DNA from: a virus
Length of the DNA: 57,479 nucleotides
Strand: one strand, 5' to 3'
Virus record (IMG/VR): IMGVR_UViG_3300036790_000341
Location: 1 to 57,479 of that record
Below, one piece after another: positions 13,014 to 20,880 of this stretch. Position numbers and translations under genes: made by a program. The notes beneath the pieces were generated by a model, which did no database searches, was not told the DNA's origin, and saw only the letters and a list, made by a program, of their open reading frames with translations. Positions within the stretch are counted from its first letter, which is position 1; every line of letters starts with the position of its first letter.

Positions 13014-13673
13014 CTAGGCCCCCAGAGGTGGTGGCGCCCGTGGCGGATCGGTTCCGTTGACGCCTTTGGGGTTATCCACACCCCGAGTGCCTACGCACTG
13101 AGGGTGGTCGCCTAGAGGAAGTGGAAGGGGGTTAGTGGTCAATAGTGGTAGTGGGAAGTGGGCTTCACTCCAATCGCTGGCCGGCTTCACATGAAAGTGG
13201 TTTTCAGGAGAAGTGGGCTTCACGTCAATCTTCGGATCCTGCTCGGTGGGATCCGAGTTATCCACAGGCGATTGAGGTGAAGCGGACTTCCCTTCAATCC
13301 GGCGCGGCGGCCGCTTCCCCACCTTCCTGGGAATGAGCCGGTTCCCGTCTGGGTCGAGTCGGAAGATCAGGAATCCCGGGCCCGGGTCGGTCAACTGATA
13401 CACGTTCACGGTGCCAGCGCCGGCGCGGCCCCCACCTCGCCTGACGAGCGTGAGGAATCCCATCGACACGAGTGTCTCCCGGTTGGTCGACACCGTGTGT
13501 TCCGAGTCGTCGAGGATGTCCGCGAGCAGCTTTCGGCCCACGCGTACATTGGAGCCGTCGTTGTTCGCGTAGTGCGCCATCAGGTATGCCAAAGCCTTGA
13601 GGTGTTTAGGCATCTCGGCGCGGTCGACGAGCCGCTCCCAGTCGAAACGGCCAACTGGCTGCGGCTCGGCCAC
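13014..13673 (-). CDS. Replication initiator-like HTH protein
   Basis: 219 aa. Residues 8-95 (FDWERLVDRAEMPKHLKALA, NVRVGRKLLADILDDSEHTV, RETLVSMGFLTLVRRGGG) form a winged helix like the DNA-binding part of phage replication proteins of the lambda O/helix-turn-helix_36 type. The C-terminal half is low-complexity, and its DNA carries three 21-bp direct repeats and two perfect DnaA boxes, as in lambdoid O genes where the origin lies inside the initiator gene. A role in origin binding is therefore likely. No helicase-loader motif is seen. Confidence 0.7.
   Translation of the reverse strand: MAEPQPVGRFDWERLVDRAEMPKHLKALAYLMAHYANNDGSNVRVGRKLLADILDDSEHTVSTNRETLVSMGFLTLVRRGGGRAGAGTVNVYQLTDPGPGFLIFRLDPDGNRLIPRKVGKRPPRRIEGKSASPQSPVDNSDPTEQDPKIDVKPTSPENHFHVKPASDWSEAHFPLPLLTTNPLPLPLGDHPQCVGTRGVDNPKGVNGTDPPRAPPPLGA
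13072..13299. other. Candidate origin of replication
   Basis: Two perfect DnaA boxes TTATCCACA (13072-13080 and 13258-13266) and three 21-bp direct repeats (13155-13175, 13210-13230, 13279-13299; core GAAGTGGGCTTCAC...CAATC; the first two match at 19 of 21 positions, the third at 17) lie inside the 3' part of the initiator gene. A block rich in TAGTGG repeats (13131-13160) lies between. This combination is typical of iteron origins. Confidence 0.65.
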
Positions 13674-13724
13674 GTGAGATCCCGTCCTCGTTGTGCGTTC
13701 CCACGTGGTGGCATCGGCGGCTGC

Positions 13725-13931
13725 CTACCCGTTGTGTTCGGCGAGCCAGGCGTCCAGGGCGAGGCGCGGGTAGCGCACTTGTGCCTTGGCGCTCGAGCCG
13801 AGCTTGATGAAGCGCGGGCCGGTGCCCCGGCGTCGCATGTTGGCGAGGGACTGCTCCTTGAATTGGAGTATCGCGGCGACCTGCTGGGTGGTGAGCAGTT
13901 CGTCGTTGATGTCGGTGGGTTGGAGAGACAT
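13725..13931 (-). CDS. AlpA/excisionase-like HTH protein
   Basis: 68 aa. LLTTQQVAAILQFKEQSLAN, RRGTGPRFIKLG and VRYPRLALDAWLAEH match the MerR-like helix-turn-helix of AlpA and phage excisionases. It has a strong GGAAGGAAGGG ribosome site and a strong promoter, so it is the first gene of the replication operon. It may regulate that operon. No integrase is present to make an excisionase role certain. Confidence 0.8.
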   Translation of the reverse strand: MSLQPTDINDELLTTQQVAAILQFKEQSLANMRRRGTGPRFIKLGSSAKAQVRYPRLALDAWLAEHNG

Positions 13932-13969
13932 TCCCTTCCTTCCGATCGGGTTGAACGGGTGCTTTCGGG

Positions 13970-13999
13970 AGTATATGGAGCAGTGGTCGGGTGCGTCAA
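13970..13999 (-). promoter_or_regulatory. Promoter of the replication operon
   Basis: TTGACG (13994-13999) and TATACT (13970-13975) on the minus strand, 18 nt apart, 38 nt before the AlpA-like gene. This is close to the housekeeping sigma consensus and among the best promoters in the window. A second TTGACC lies just upstream (14003-14008 region). Confidence 0.75.
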
Positions 14000-14098
14000 G
14001 GGGTCAAGCCGACTGGCCGCCGAGCGGTCCTGGGAACGCCGAAGCCGGCCCTGCCTCGACCGAGACAAGACCGGCTCACGCCACACGCCAGCAGCCCG

Positions 14099-14302
14099 CT
14101 ACCCGCGGGCCACCTCCTCGCGCCACGCCCACTCACACGGACACGGCTCCACAGGCCACGTCTCCAGCGACGGCCACAGATGCCACTCCCGCCGCTCACA
14201 CACGAACGCACGACAACACCGGCAGCCCGGACACTCCTGCGACTGCGGACGCACCCACCTGTGGCCCTCAGGATCCTCCAGGGGCACGAGACCGAACGTC
14301 AC
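14099..14302 (-). CDS. Small Cys/Trp-rich protein
   Basis: 67 aa from GTG 14300-14302 in a GTGA overlap. It contains CPGCRCCRAFVC and a second pair CPCEW, with five tryptophans. It probably binds zinc. It is the last gene of the ATPase operon; a 6-bp stem at 14043-14076 beyond it is too weak to call a terminator with confidence. Confidence 0.6.
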   Translation of the reverse strand: MTFGLVPLEDPEGHRWVRPQSQECPGCRCCRAFVCERREWHLWPSLETWPVEPCPCEWAWREEVARG

Positions 14303-15180
14303 TTCCCATCACCGCCATCGCCGAGGGCGAGCACGGTGAACGAAGCGTAGAACTTCGCCAACTGGCCGATCGCCTCGTCCCCCTCGGTGAGCTCGAACGG
14401 GTCGCCGAAGACGAACAGCGCCGGGAAGTCCCGGTTCGGCGACCGGTGCACGTGCTCGACGCCAGTGCTCCTCTGGCACGGGTTGCCGTTGCGGTCGGAC
14501 AGGATCGTGCGCTGCGGGAGCGCACGCAGCCATGCGCCGAGCTCGGCCGGCTCCGTCGGGGATGTCGAGGCGACACGCACCCCGGCAGTGGCCCTCGCGG
14601 CGTCGTACCGGGCGATCCCCGCGACGATGCCATGCAGCGCCCAGAGGAACCACCAGTCGAAGTCGCGCAGGTCCCACTCGCACGTGTCCGTGAACTGGAA
14701 CTTGCCGTGCTGGAAGTCGCGCAGCGCCTCGCGGGCGCAGTCCTCGTCCTCGACGTCCCAGTCGAGGCCTTCCTCGGTCGCGAACGTCCAGGCGTCGGTG
14801 ACGCCCGGGTACTCCTCTTCGGCGCCCTTGAGCACCGCGGCCACCTGTTCGTCGAGACGCTCGCGTGAATAGACCTCCACGCAGTCGCGGTTCGAGGTCA
14901 GCTTCTCTGCCCAGTAGTCCGGGCTGATCCGGTGCGTCTTGCGGTCGGGGTTGGAGCGGAAGAACTCGAACATGTCGGCGAGACGGTGGAACACGTACGA
15001 CTCGCCGTCGCCGCGGAAGGTGAGCGAGTTGGGGGCCGTGATCAACTCGTACCAGTAGCCCGAATTCCCGGGGTTCTTGAACTTCAGGTGCCGGTAGAGG
15101 CCGTCGTCGTGCAGGATCGTCATCTCGTGCGCCGCGGTCTCGCGGGCGAAGCGTTCGGCGATCGGGTCGGCTTCAGACAC
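14299..15180 (-). CDS. Conserved-looking hypothetical protein
   Basis: 293 aa from GTG 15178-15180, chosen because AAGGAGG lies at the right distance. Sequence is mixed alpha/beta with many aromatic residues (YRHLKFKNPGNSGYWYELIT, DMFEFFRSNPDRKTHR, WDLRDFDWWFLWALHGIVAG). The end (HRSPNRDFPALFVFGDPFEL) is also well ordered. No catalytic motif or family was recognised. Confidence 0.7.
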   Translation of the reverse strand: MSEADPIAERFARETAAHEMTILHDDGLYRHLKFKNPGNSGYWYELITAPNSLTFRGDGESYVFHRLADMFEFFRSNPDRKTHRISPDYWAEKLTSNRDCVEVYSRERLDEQVAAVLKGAEEEYPGVTDAWTFATEEGLDWDVEDEDCAREALRDFQHGKFQFTDTCEWDLRDFDWWFLWALHGIVAGIARYDAARATAGVRVASTSPTEPAELGAWLRALPQRTILSDRNGNPCQRSTGVEHVHRSPNRDFPALFVFGDPFELTEGDEAIGQLAKFYASFTVLALGDGGDGK

Positions 15181-15607
15181 TCTGTCCTCCTTCAGTGGTT
15201 GAAGCGCCATCCAGCCGTTCGAACTCGGTGTCCTCGTCGTATTCGCCCCAGTAGTCCGGGCCCGAGCCGGACGCCCGCACCCGGTAGACGCCCGACTTGG
15301 TCGCGGCGCCGGCCAGGTCGTAGTACTCGTGGATGTCGTGCTCGGTCATGCACCGGTAGTTGAACCCGGTCTGCCCCAGGCAGTCGTCGCGGCGCCCGGC
15401 GACGCAGTTCGGGCAGCGGTTCGGGGCGTCGTCGGCGCAGAAGTTGCGCAGGTCCTTGCAGTCGTCGGGATGGGTGAGCTGCATGTCGATCTCCGGCTCG
15501 GTCTCGATTCCCCACATGTTCGGGGCGTCGTGGCCGGGACAGTCGGCGCCGTGGAAGTGCGTGACAGTCACGGCGAGCGGGTGCCACGGGTCGCGCCAGT
15601 CGTTCAC
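15173..15607 (-). CDS. Cys-rich hypothetical protein
   Basis: 144 aa from GTG 15605-15607 (GTGA overlap). It carries CPGHD, CKDLRNFCADDAPNRCPNC and CLGQTGFNYRC, about seven cysteines with histidines, suggesting zinc binding. The C-terminal half predicts strands (GVYRVRASGSGPDYWGEYDE). It sits between the ATPase gene and the 293-aa protein. Function unknown. Confidence 0.65.
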   Translation of the reverse strand: MNDWRDPWHPLAVTVTHFHGADCPGHDAPNMWGIETEPEIDMQLTHPDDCKDLRNFCADDAPNRCPNCVAGRRDDCLGQTGFNYRCMTEHDIHEYYDLAGAATKSGVYRVRASGSGPDYWGEYDEDTEFERLDGASTTEGGQSV

Positions 15608-17211
15608 AGGGGCGCCCCGTGGTCGGCCAGGGCCCAGTGCGACCATCCCTCGCGCGGGGGCTCGCTGGTGAGGAGGTCCTGCGCGCGGCCCTCGGCGAGG
15701 TTCGTGAGCACGCCGAGCTGCAGCGAGCTGAGCTCTCCGGCCGCATGAGCCCGGCCGGCTGCGGCGACCAGGGCGTCCACGCCGTCGTCGCCTTCCAGCC
15801 CGGCGCGCCCGATCAGGTCGGCCAGCTCGGTGTACCGGTCGGGCTCGGCAGGGACGGGCGCGGTCAGGGCCGTGTTCTTCGCCTGCCACACCGCGCTGAG
15901 CCGGTCTCGATGCGACTGGTGCAGGACGCCCTTCGCGGCCAGCTCCTTGATCCGCTCTGCGACGGCGTCGAGCTGCTCCTTGTCCATGCACGCCTCGATC
16001 GCGGCCTGCATGTCCGCGCAGATCCCTTCCGGCCCGACCGTGGGCGGCAGGTGGAAGCCGGCGTCGGGGCGCGGCGGCGAAGGCTGGGGCTCGACGGGGG
16101 GGGCCGTCTCGGGCATGCGCGGTTCCCGCTCCGGAGCGGGGCCGGCCGCGGGCCGCGCGGTGATCCCGGCCAGCGCCTCGATCGCCGCATGCGCCTCACC
16201 GGGAGTCAGGTCGGTGAAGGAATCGATCTGGCGTCCGAGGTGCTTCGACATCGCCGCGATCCGCCCCAGCTGCTCGACGATCCCGAGCTTGTCCCTCATC
16301 AGCAGCACCAGCGCCATACGCTGCCCTTCAGACGCGGGCGGCCGCTGGGCGCGCTGCTCCTGTTCCTTGCGCACGACCGCATCCGCCACCGCGTGCTGCG
16401 GCCCGTCCTGCACCCGCAGCGGCGTCACCGACCGGGGCGCCGTAGCACCCGGCTGATCGTGGCCGAGCTTGCGCAGGAACCCGTCCACCGTGAACCCGGG
16501 CATCGGCATCGGCTTGCCCGGCTCGAGCTGGAACCTGGTCGAACGCAACCCGGTGGCGATGAACGTCCGCGGCTCCCGCGCCTGGATCACCGCGTCGACC
16601 TCGAACGGCAGGTTCTTCTCGGCCCGCACCTTCCAGGCCTTCTCCGCCGTCGGCTTCCCGCCGGCCCCGACCACGGCGACCTGCTCCAGCCTGGCGGTCA
16701 CGATCGTCGGGCCGTCGTACTGGTACAGCTCGCGCATGATGTCGCCGAACTTCCCCTTCGCGACGTTCCACAGGTCCATCGTGACCTGGATCTCGTCGTC
16801 GGGTTCCTCGGCGTTGGGGTTCTTGTGGCGCCACCGCTGGTTCGCGGTGCGCTGCGCCTGGTCCGAGAGCATGTCCCACAGGGGCGTCGCCGAGTCGAAC
16901 ACGACGCAGTTCGGCTTGCCGTCGACCCGCGGCTGCCGGACGGCCCACTGCACGGCCGCCTTGATGTCCCGGTAGGTGCCGTCGTGCTCGACGATCTCGT
17001 ACCGGGTACCGGGGATCGCACCGTACTCGTCGGCGTAGTGCTCGCCGACCTCGATGAAGAACGTCTTGCCGACCAGGTCGGAGGAACTGAACTCGGCCGC
17101 CGTCCAGGACTTTCCGGACTTCTCGCCGCCTGCGAGCAGGATCATCGGCCACGGCGGCTTCCCGGTCGGGCGCCGGGTGCGCCGCTCGGGCGGCTTAGCG
17201 GGCGCCCCCAC
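15604..17211 (-). CDS. RecA-like P-loop ATPase
   Basis: 535 aa. Walker A GGEKSGKS (28-35), Walker B NCVVFDSATP (D106) and a RecA-type core over the first 240 residues (YDGPTIVTARLEQVAVVGAG), then a helical and low-complexity C-terminus (PAPEREPRMPETAPPVEPQP). It resembles phage AAA_24/Sak4-type single-strand annealing or RecA-like ATPases that act in recombination-dependent replication. The start GTG 17209-17211 overlaps the upstream gene by 17 nt. It is not a terminase: no nuclease domain is present. Confidence 0.8.
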   Translation of the reverse strand: MGAPAKPPERRTRRPTGKPPWPMILLAGGEKSGKSWTAAEFSSSDLVGKTFFIEVGEHYADEYGAIPGTRYEIVEHDGTYRDIKAAVQWAVRQPRVDGKPNCVVFDSATPLWDMLSDQAQRTANQRWRHKNPNAEEPDDEIQVTMDLWNVAKGKFGDIMRELYQYDGPTIVTARLEQVAVVGAGGKPTAEKAWKVRAEKNLPFEVDAVIQAREPRTFIATGLRSTRFQLEPGKPMPMPGFTVDGFLRKLGHDQPGATAPRSVTPLRVQDGPQHAVADAVVRKEQEQRAQRPPASEGQRMALVLLMRDKLGIVEQLGRIAAMSKHLGRQIDSFTDLTPGEAHAAIEALAGITARPAAGPAPEREPRMPETAPPVEPQPSPPRPDAGFHLPPTVGPEGICADMQAAIEACMDKEQLDAVAERIKELAAKGVLHQSHRDRLSAVWQAKNTALTAPVPAEPDRYTELADLIGRAGLEGDDGVDALVAAAGRAHAAGELSSLQLGVLTNLAEGRAQDLLTSEPPREGWSHWALADHGAPL

Positions 17212-17779
17212 GGGTCGCCTCCCGGCCGGCCACGAGGACGGCGGTCAGGACGCTGGCGGGCGCGCGCTTGACGACAGTGAGTTCCGCCGAGTCCCAGCAC
17301 AGGTCGGCCAGGTCGTAGTCGAGCCGGATCGTCACGTCGGCGATGCACGTGGGATCGTCGCAGCCGAGCCGGGTGACGACACCGTAGCGGCCTGCCGGCG
17401 TGCGCATCCGGTCCCCCACGCCCAGGGGCGCCGGGGGCGGTGTGAACGAGCCGTCCACGTGCGTCCAGATCTCCACCGTCACATCGGCGACCGTGACCTT
17501 CACCGAGGCCCTGCGCCAAGAGCCGGACGGCTTGTGCGACCCCTCGCGCAACTTCTCGAGCACGGGCTCCTGCGCCAGGCCCCACGCCCGCAGCGCCTCC
17601 CATCGCTCCAGATCGGTCAGCAGGTGGCGCAGCTGCGCCTCCACTTCCCAGCCCGGGTCGCCGCTCGAGGCAGAGAAGCGGACGCTGGCCAGTTTCGGGA
17701 GGTCGAGGTCCTCGGGCAGGTGCAGGACGTCGCGGAGCAGCGGCATCAGGTCGAGCGGGTGCTGTGTGTTCGCGGTCAT
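17195..17779 (-). CDS. Hypothetical protein
   Basis: 194 aa, ATG 17777-17779 with a GGAAGGGGA site. The first half is helical (LRHLLTDLERWEALRAWGLA); the second is beta-rich (KVTVADVTVEIWTHVDGSFT, RYGVVTRLGCDDPTCIADVT) and may bind a ligand or nucleic acid. It precedes the ATPase gene. No family recognised. Confidence 0.65.
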   Translation of the reverse strand: MTANTQHPLDLMPLLRDVLHLPEDLDLPKLASVRFSASSGDPGWEVEAQLRHLLTDLERWEALRAWGLAQEPVLEKLREGSHKPSGSWRRASVKVTVADVTVEIWTHVDGSFTPPPAPLGVGDRMRTPAGRYGVVTRLGCDDPTCIADVTIRLDYDLADLCWDSAELTVVKRAPASVLTAVLVAGREATRGGAR

Positions 17780-17816
17780 GCCGGTCCCCTTCCAAGGGTG
17801 ACGGGTTCGGTGTGGA

Positions 17817-18593
17817 TCAGCGGGTCGTCAGGACCAGCATCAGCAACGGCAGCGATACCACCGCCATGAACCACCAGGCGATACGCGACCTGGGCTGGGT
17901 CAGCGAGAGAAGGTGCGTGGGCGACGGGGCCGGGCTGTCGGCTCGTGAGCGCGCCGGGGCGCCACGCAGGCGCGCCCAGGACGGTGCCCGCAGCCAGCGC
18001 CGCGGCCTGTCCCACGAACCGCCGAACACGAACCGGGCGAGGCCGGCGCTGGTGTCGTCCTGGTCCTCGCCGGTGGGCGCCGGCGTCTCGGCTTTTGGGT
18101 CTGCCCCACCGTCCTTGCCCGGGTCCGGGTCGACGACGACGGCCGCGACAGGACGCGGGACTAGGGTGCCGAGGCCGGAGCGGTGGTCCACGTCGCCGTT
18201 CTCCTGGTCCAGCAGGTCCGGGTCGAGCTGCTCGACGGGGTCGCGGTACCGGGGCAGCTCACCGGTCGCCGGACCGGGCTCGTCGGCGATGTACTTCTCT
18301 GCCTTGATCCTGGACCAGTCGCCGACGGACGGGAACCGGGGGGGCTCGACCGGCGGCGTGTAGTCGCCGACGTGCTCGAAGGTGACCCAGGCGCCGGGCG
18401 CGTAGCCCTTGATCGGGGGGGCGCCGGGCTGGCCCCAGCGGGTGACGATCAGTGCGCCGTTGGGCTGGACGGCGGCGACGGCGTCCGGGTGCTTCTCGTA
18501 GTCGCCGAGGGTGTGGGGCCAGACCGACACGTACCGCTCGGCGGGTGCCGGGGTCCATTCGCCGCTGGTCTCGGTCTCGTGCTGCTCACTCAC
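17817..18593 (-). CDS. Tail-anchored membrane protein
   Basis: 258 aa from GTG 18591-18593. The N-terminal 95 residues look globular (ERYVSVWPHTLGDYEKHPDA, GALIVTRWGQPG, GAWVTFEHVGDYTPP). An acidic linker and a basic stretch lead to one C-terminal helix (IAWWFMAVVSLPLLMLVLT), so it should sit in the membrane with its body in the cytoplasm. First gene after the promoter at 18665. Function unknown. Confidence 0.65.
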   Translation of the reverse strand: MSEQHETETSGEWTPAPAERYVSVWPHTLGDYEKHPDAVAAVQPNGALIVTRWGQPGAPPIKGYAPGAWVTFEHVGDYTPPVEPPRFPSVGDWSRIKAEKYIADEPGPATGELPRYRDPVEQLDPDLLDQENGDVDHRSGLGTLVPRPVAAVVVDPDPGKDGGADPKAETPAPTGEDQDDTSAGLARFVFGGSWDRPRRWLRAPSWARLRGAPARSRADSPAPSPTHLLSLTQPRSRIAWWFMAVVSLPLLMLVLTTR

Positions 18594-18664
18594 CGTGTTG
18601 CCTTTCGTTCGTCCGGGTTCGTCCGTCTTCGGGTGGCTGTCGGATGGATGCTGGGTCGGTATCC

Positions 18665-18693
18665 ATAATCCCCCAACCTTGCCACCCTGTCAA
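18665..18693 (-). promoter_or_regulatory. Promoter, shared phage type
   Basis: Minus strand: TTGACA (18688-18693), 17 nt, GATTAT (18665-18670). The spacer GGGTGGCAAGGTTGGGG matches the pattern of the plus-strand promoters at 8, 49200 and 56499. It drives the ATPase operon and lies just after the terminator of the XRE gene. Confidence 0.8.
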
Positions 18694-18716
18694 GCATCTG
18701 GGCATGGGTGTGCCAC

Positions 18717-18745
18717 GCAAAAATCCCCCACCCCGCGAGGTGGGG
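18717..18745 (-). terminator. Intrinsic terminator of the XRE gene
   Basis: CCCCACC pairs with GGTGGGG around a short loop, followed on the minus strand by GATTTTT. This is one of the few classic hairpin-plus-T-tract terminators in the window. It insulates the regulator from the promoter at 18665. Confidence 0.85.
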
Positions 18746-18750
18746 AACCG

Positions 18751-19035
18751 TCACGCCGCCAACTTCTCCGACCCGTCCGAATTCAAATCCACCTTCGGCT
18801 CCGGACCGAACACGTTCATCCGCATGAAATGCCCGAACGCCTCACGGCCCGCCGCGATCGCACCCAGCACCTCACCCGGATCCAGGTTGTAGTACTGCGC
18901 AATCCGGTAGGCCACCCCCGTGGACGGCACCCGGTCACCGTTCCGGTAACGGCTCGCCGTGGTGAAATGCACGCCGACGGCTTTGCCGAACTGCATCAAC
19001 GTGGGCGACGGCGTGGTTCGGGTAGGACTGTCCAT
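18751..19035 (-). CDS. XRE-family (Cro/CI-type) regulator
   Basis: 94 aa. Residues 10-60 (LMQFGKAVGVHFTTASRYRN, VAYRIAQYYNLDPGEVLGAI) form a Cro/CI helix-turn-helix; TTASRYRNG is the recognition-helix region. The remaining 35 residues may be for dimers. It lies between the lysis cassette and the early promoter at 18665, the usual place of a switch gene. Its own upstream region (19036-19067) is short and shows only a weak TAGTGT -10. Confidence 0.8.
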   Translation of the reverse strand: MDSPTRTTPSPTLMQFGKAVGVHFTTASRYRNGDRVPSTGVAYRIAQYYNLDPGEVLGAIAAGREAFGHFMRMNVFGPEPKVDLNSDGSEKLAA

Positions 19036-19067
19036 GCTTGAACACTAGCACGAGCTTGCCACGCGGG

Positions 19068-19379
19068 CTAGGCGTCCGGCGTCCGACGCCGGTTCAACGT
19101 CCACACGAGCCACAGCCGCAGCAGCTCGATAGACCCCGCCACGAAGAACGAGAACGCGAAATACCAGCCGAACCAAGAAGCCTGCCCTACCCCCCGCCAG
19201 ATGAAATGCAGAACGAACGGAGTCGTGAACAGCAGATCTGCCACGCCGTGCAGCGAAGCAACCCACCCCGGACGCCGCTCCCACCACGGAGTGATCCACG
19301 AATACCCGATCAGAAACACGAAACCGCAGGCCCACGCATACCACAGGGCCACGTCCAGCCCGTCAGCCTCCAGCCGCAC
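19068..19379 (-). CDS. Membrane protein, three or four TM helices
   Basis: 103 aa from GTG 19377-19379. Hydrophobic helices at about residues 9-30, 43-62 and 68-94 with aromatic-rich sequence (LWYAWACGFVFLIGYSWITP, FVLHFIWRGVG, FGWYFAFSFFVAG) and a basic tail. Its place behind the lysin and another membrane protein suits a holin or anti-holin. No family is certain. Confidence 0.7.
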   Translation of the reverse strand: MRLEADGLDVALWYAWACGFVFLIGYSWITPWWERRPGWVASLHGVADLLFTTPFVLHFIWRGVGQASWFGWYFAFSFFVAGSIELLRLWLVWTLNRRRTPDA

Positions 19380-19593
19380 GATGGTTTCCCCTATCCCGGA
19401 TCATCTGCTCGAACGCGTCCGCGAACCCGTTGCGCTCACTGTAGAAATCCAGCCGCACCAGCATCCGGTTCACCCGCGGCTCCGCCGCCTCCACGTTCCT
19501 GCGCGAGGCCCGAGACTCCTTGATCATCTCCCGGGCCTGGTCCTTCTCCTGCCGAAGCTGCTGCCTGACCCCCCTAAGCGGCCACAGTCGCAT
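19363..19593 (-). CDS. DUF7620-like small protein
   Basis: 76 aa, MRLWPLRGVRQQLRQEKDQA onward. ATG 19591-19593 has a GGAGGTGA site. The helix ending NRMLVRLDFYSERNGFADAF resembles the small proteins found beside lysis genes in many actinobacteriophages (DUF7620), where an ERNxF motif near the end is typical. Role unknown, possibly linked to lysis. Confidence 0.65.
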   Translation of the reverse strand: MRLWPLRGVRQQLRQEKDQAREMIKESRASRRNVEAAEPRVNRMLVRLDFYSERNGFADAFEQMIRDRGNHRAAGG

Positions 19594-19882
19594 CGGGGTC
19601 ACCTCCAGGATGGGGGACCCTGGGGACGCCAGGCTCGGCCGTGGCGACGGGAAGCGCGGAGATGACCTGGACAGCGGTAGCTGCGTACTTTGCCAGGAGC
19701 TCATCTCTCTGCCTCTCCGCCCGGATGCGTCCCTCCCTCTCCTCGTCACGCGCGATACGCACGAGGTCGATCAGCTGCCGCATGTCCCCCAGCCACATGC
19801 GCGCCCAGCCCAGGCCTATCAGCACTCCGGCGAGAATGCCGACCATCGCCCAGGGGCTGCTCGAGGACAGGTCGAAGGTCAA
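19574..19882 (-). CDS. Membrane-anchored coiled-coil protein, holin candidate
   Basis: 102 aa. One N-terminal TM helix (AMVGILAGVLIGLGWARMWL) is followed by a charged coiled coil (LVRIARDEEREGRIRAERQR) and a Pro/Gly tail. It follows the lysin candidate by 2 nt (TAG-cg-TTG). The start is unsure: TTG 19882 or ATG 19846, neither with a good ribosome site. The place next to the lysin suggests a class-III-type holin. Confidence 0.6.
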   Translation of the reverse strand: MTFDLSSSSPWAMVGILAGVLIGLGWARMWLGDMRQLIDLVRIARDEEREGRIRAERQRDELLAKYAATAVQVISALPVATAEPGVPRVPHPGGDPDATVAA

Positions 19883-19884
19883 CG

Positions 19885-20790
19885 CTAGACCACGCAGGCC
19901 GCGTACCGGGCCGCAGTACCGACCGGCTGCAACTCCAGACCGTAAGCGTGCTCGATGTATTCGGCCGGGAACCGGAACACCTTCCCAGCCGGCGTGTAGT
20001 CGGGCTTCCACGGCGGCGGCTCGCTCGCGCTGCCGTCGCCGGCCAGCACGACCGGGCCGCCCGGCTCGACCAGGAGCACCACCCGCAGGACAGGCTGGTT
20101 GGCGCCCGAGTTCAGGTCGGCGGCCACCTGCACGATGTGCCGGGCGTCCTCGGACCAGGAGAAGGTGGCGAATCCGTCGACTGCCTGTGCCATGTCGTCC
20201 TCCGAGCGAGATACGGGGTGCGCGGCCGCACCGGTAGGCGGCGCGGCCGGATGCAGGTCCCACAGCATGCTGACGTCTTTGAAGTCGCCCAGGTCGTAGG
20301 CGGCGAAGTTGGCGAACTGGTCGGCAGCGTCGGCCGGCGCGTAGTCGCTGCCCGTCCAGGACGCCTCGTCGTAGCCGCCCGAGGGCCGCGCGTTCTGCAC
20401 GACGGTGGCCTTCGACCCGTACAGCAGCTCGTGCAGCCCGGACTGCGACTGCAACCGCTCGTCGACAGCCGTGAAGTACACGCTGTCGACGGCCGTCTCA
20501 CCGTCCCAACAGACCACGGTGCCAGACGGCTGCCCGTGGGCCCGGGCCCACGCGACCGCCGCATCCGCGTCGGCCACGGCGTCCGCGGACTGCGGATCCG
20601 ACCGCACGAAACACGGCACGATATACCGGCACCACGGCTGCGCCTTCAACGCCGCGATCTCCGCCTCGGTCCACACGTGCACCGCATTCCCGCCGATGTA
20701 CACCATCCAGCCCGACAACGGCTTTCCGTTGAAAGCGGTCGGATAGGACGCGGGCGGATACGCACTGTCGCCGATCAGCACGTCTGTCAT
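19885..20790 (-). CDS. Glycoside-hydrolase-like lysin (DUF1906-like)
   Basis: 301 aa with an excellent TTTGGAGGT ribosome site. The N-terminal 200 residues (FNGKPLSGWMVYIGGNAVHV, WCRYIVPCFVRSDPQ, SGTVVCWDGETAVDS, LWDLHPA) look like the TIM-barrel DUF1906/Rv2525c group, in which acidic residues at strand ends (D and E of CWDGETA, D of LWDLH) would be catalytic. A smaller C-terminal domain follows and may bind the wall. Followed by membrane proteins, so it is the best endolysin candidate; no amidase or muramidase motif is present elsewhere in the window. Confidence 0.65.
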   Translation of the reverse strand: MTDVLIGDSAYPPASYPTAFNGKPLSGWMVYIGGNAVHVWTEAEIAALKAQPWCRYIVPCFVRSDPQSADAVADADAAVAWARAHGQPSGTVVCWDGETAVDSVYFTAVDERLQSQSGLHELLYGSKATVVQNARPSGGYDEASWTGSDYAPADAADQFANFAAYDLGDFKDVSMLWDLHPAAPPTGAAAHPVSRSEDDMAQAVDGFATFSWSEDARHIVQVAADLNSGANQPVLRVVLLVEPGGPVVLAGDGSASEPPPWKPDYTPAGKVFRFPAEYIEHAYGLELQPVGTAARYAACVV

Positions 20791-20880
20791 ACCTCCAAAG
20801 TAGCAGTGTCCCCTGGATATCAGCCATAGACCGATTCGGGTAAGCTCGATCCAGACTTGACACACGAGCGAGGAGCTTGC

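Noticed and set aside
14043-14076. Terminator after the gene ending at 14099
   Set aside because: Only a 6-bp stem with a 22-nt loop and no T-tract.
15604-17211. The P-loop ATPase as a terminase large subunit
   Set aside because: It has a RecA-like core after Walker A/B, no nuclease domain, and lies in the replication-type region far from the portal.
15619-17271. A 550-codon open frame on the plus strand
   Set aside because: Mirror of the RecA-like ATPase gene, which has Walker motifs and operon context; the plus frame has none.
20856-20861. TTGACA in front of the epimerase gene as a promoter
   Set aside because: It is only 20 nt from the ATG; the -10 would fall on the ribosome site and start codon.
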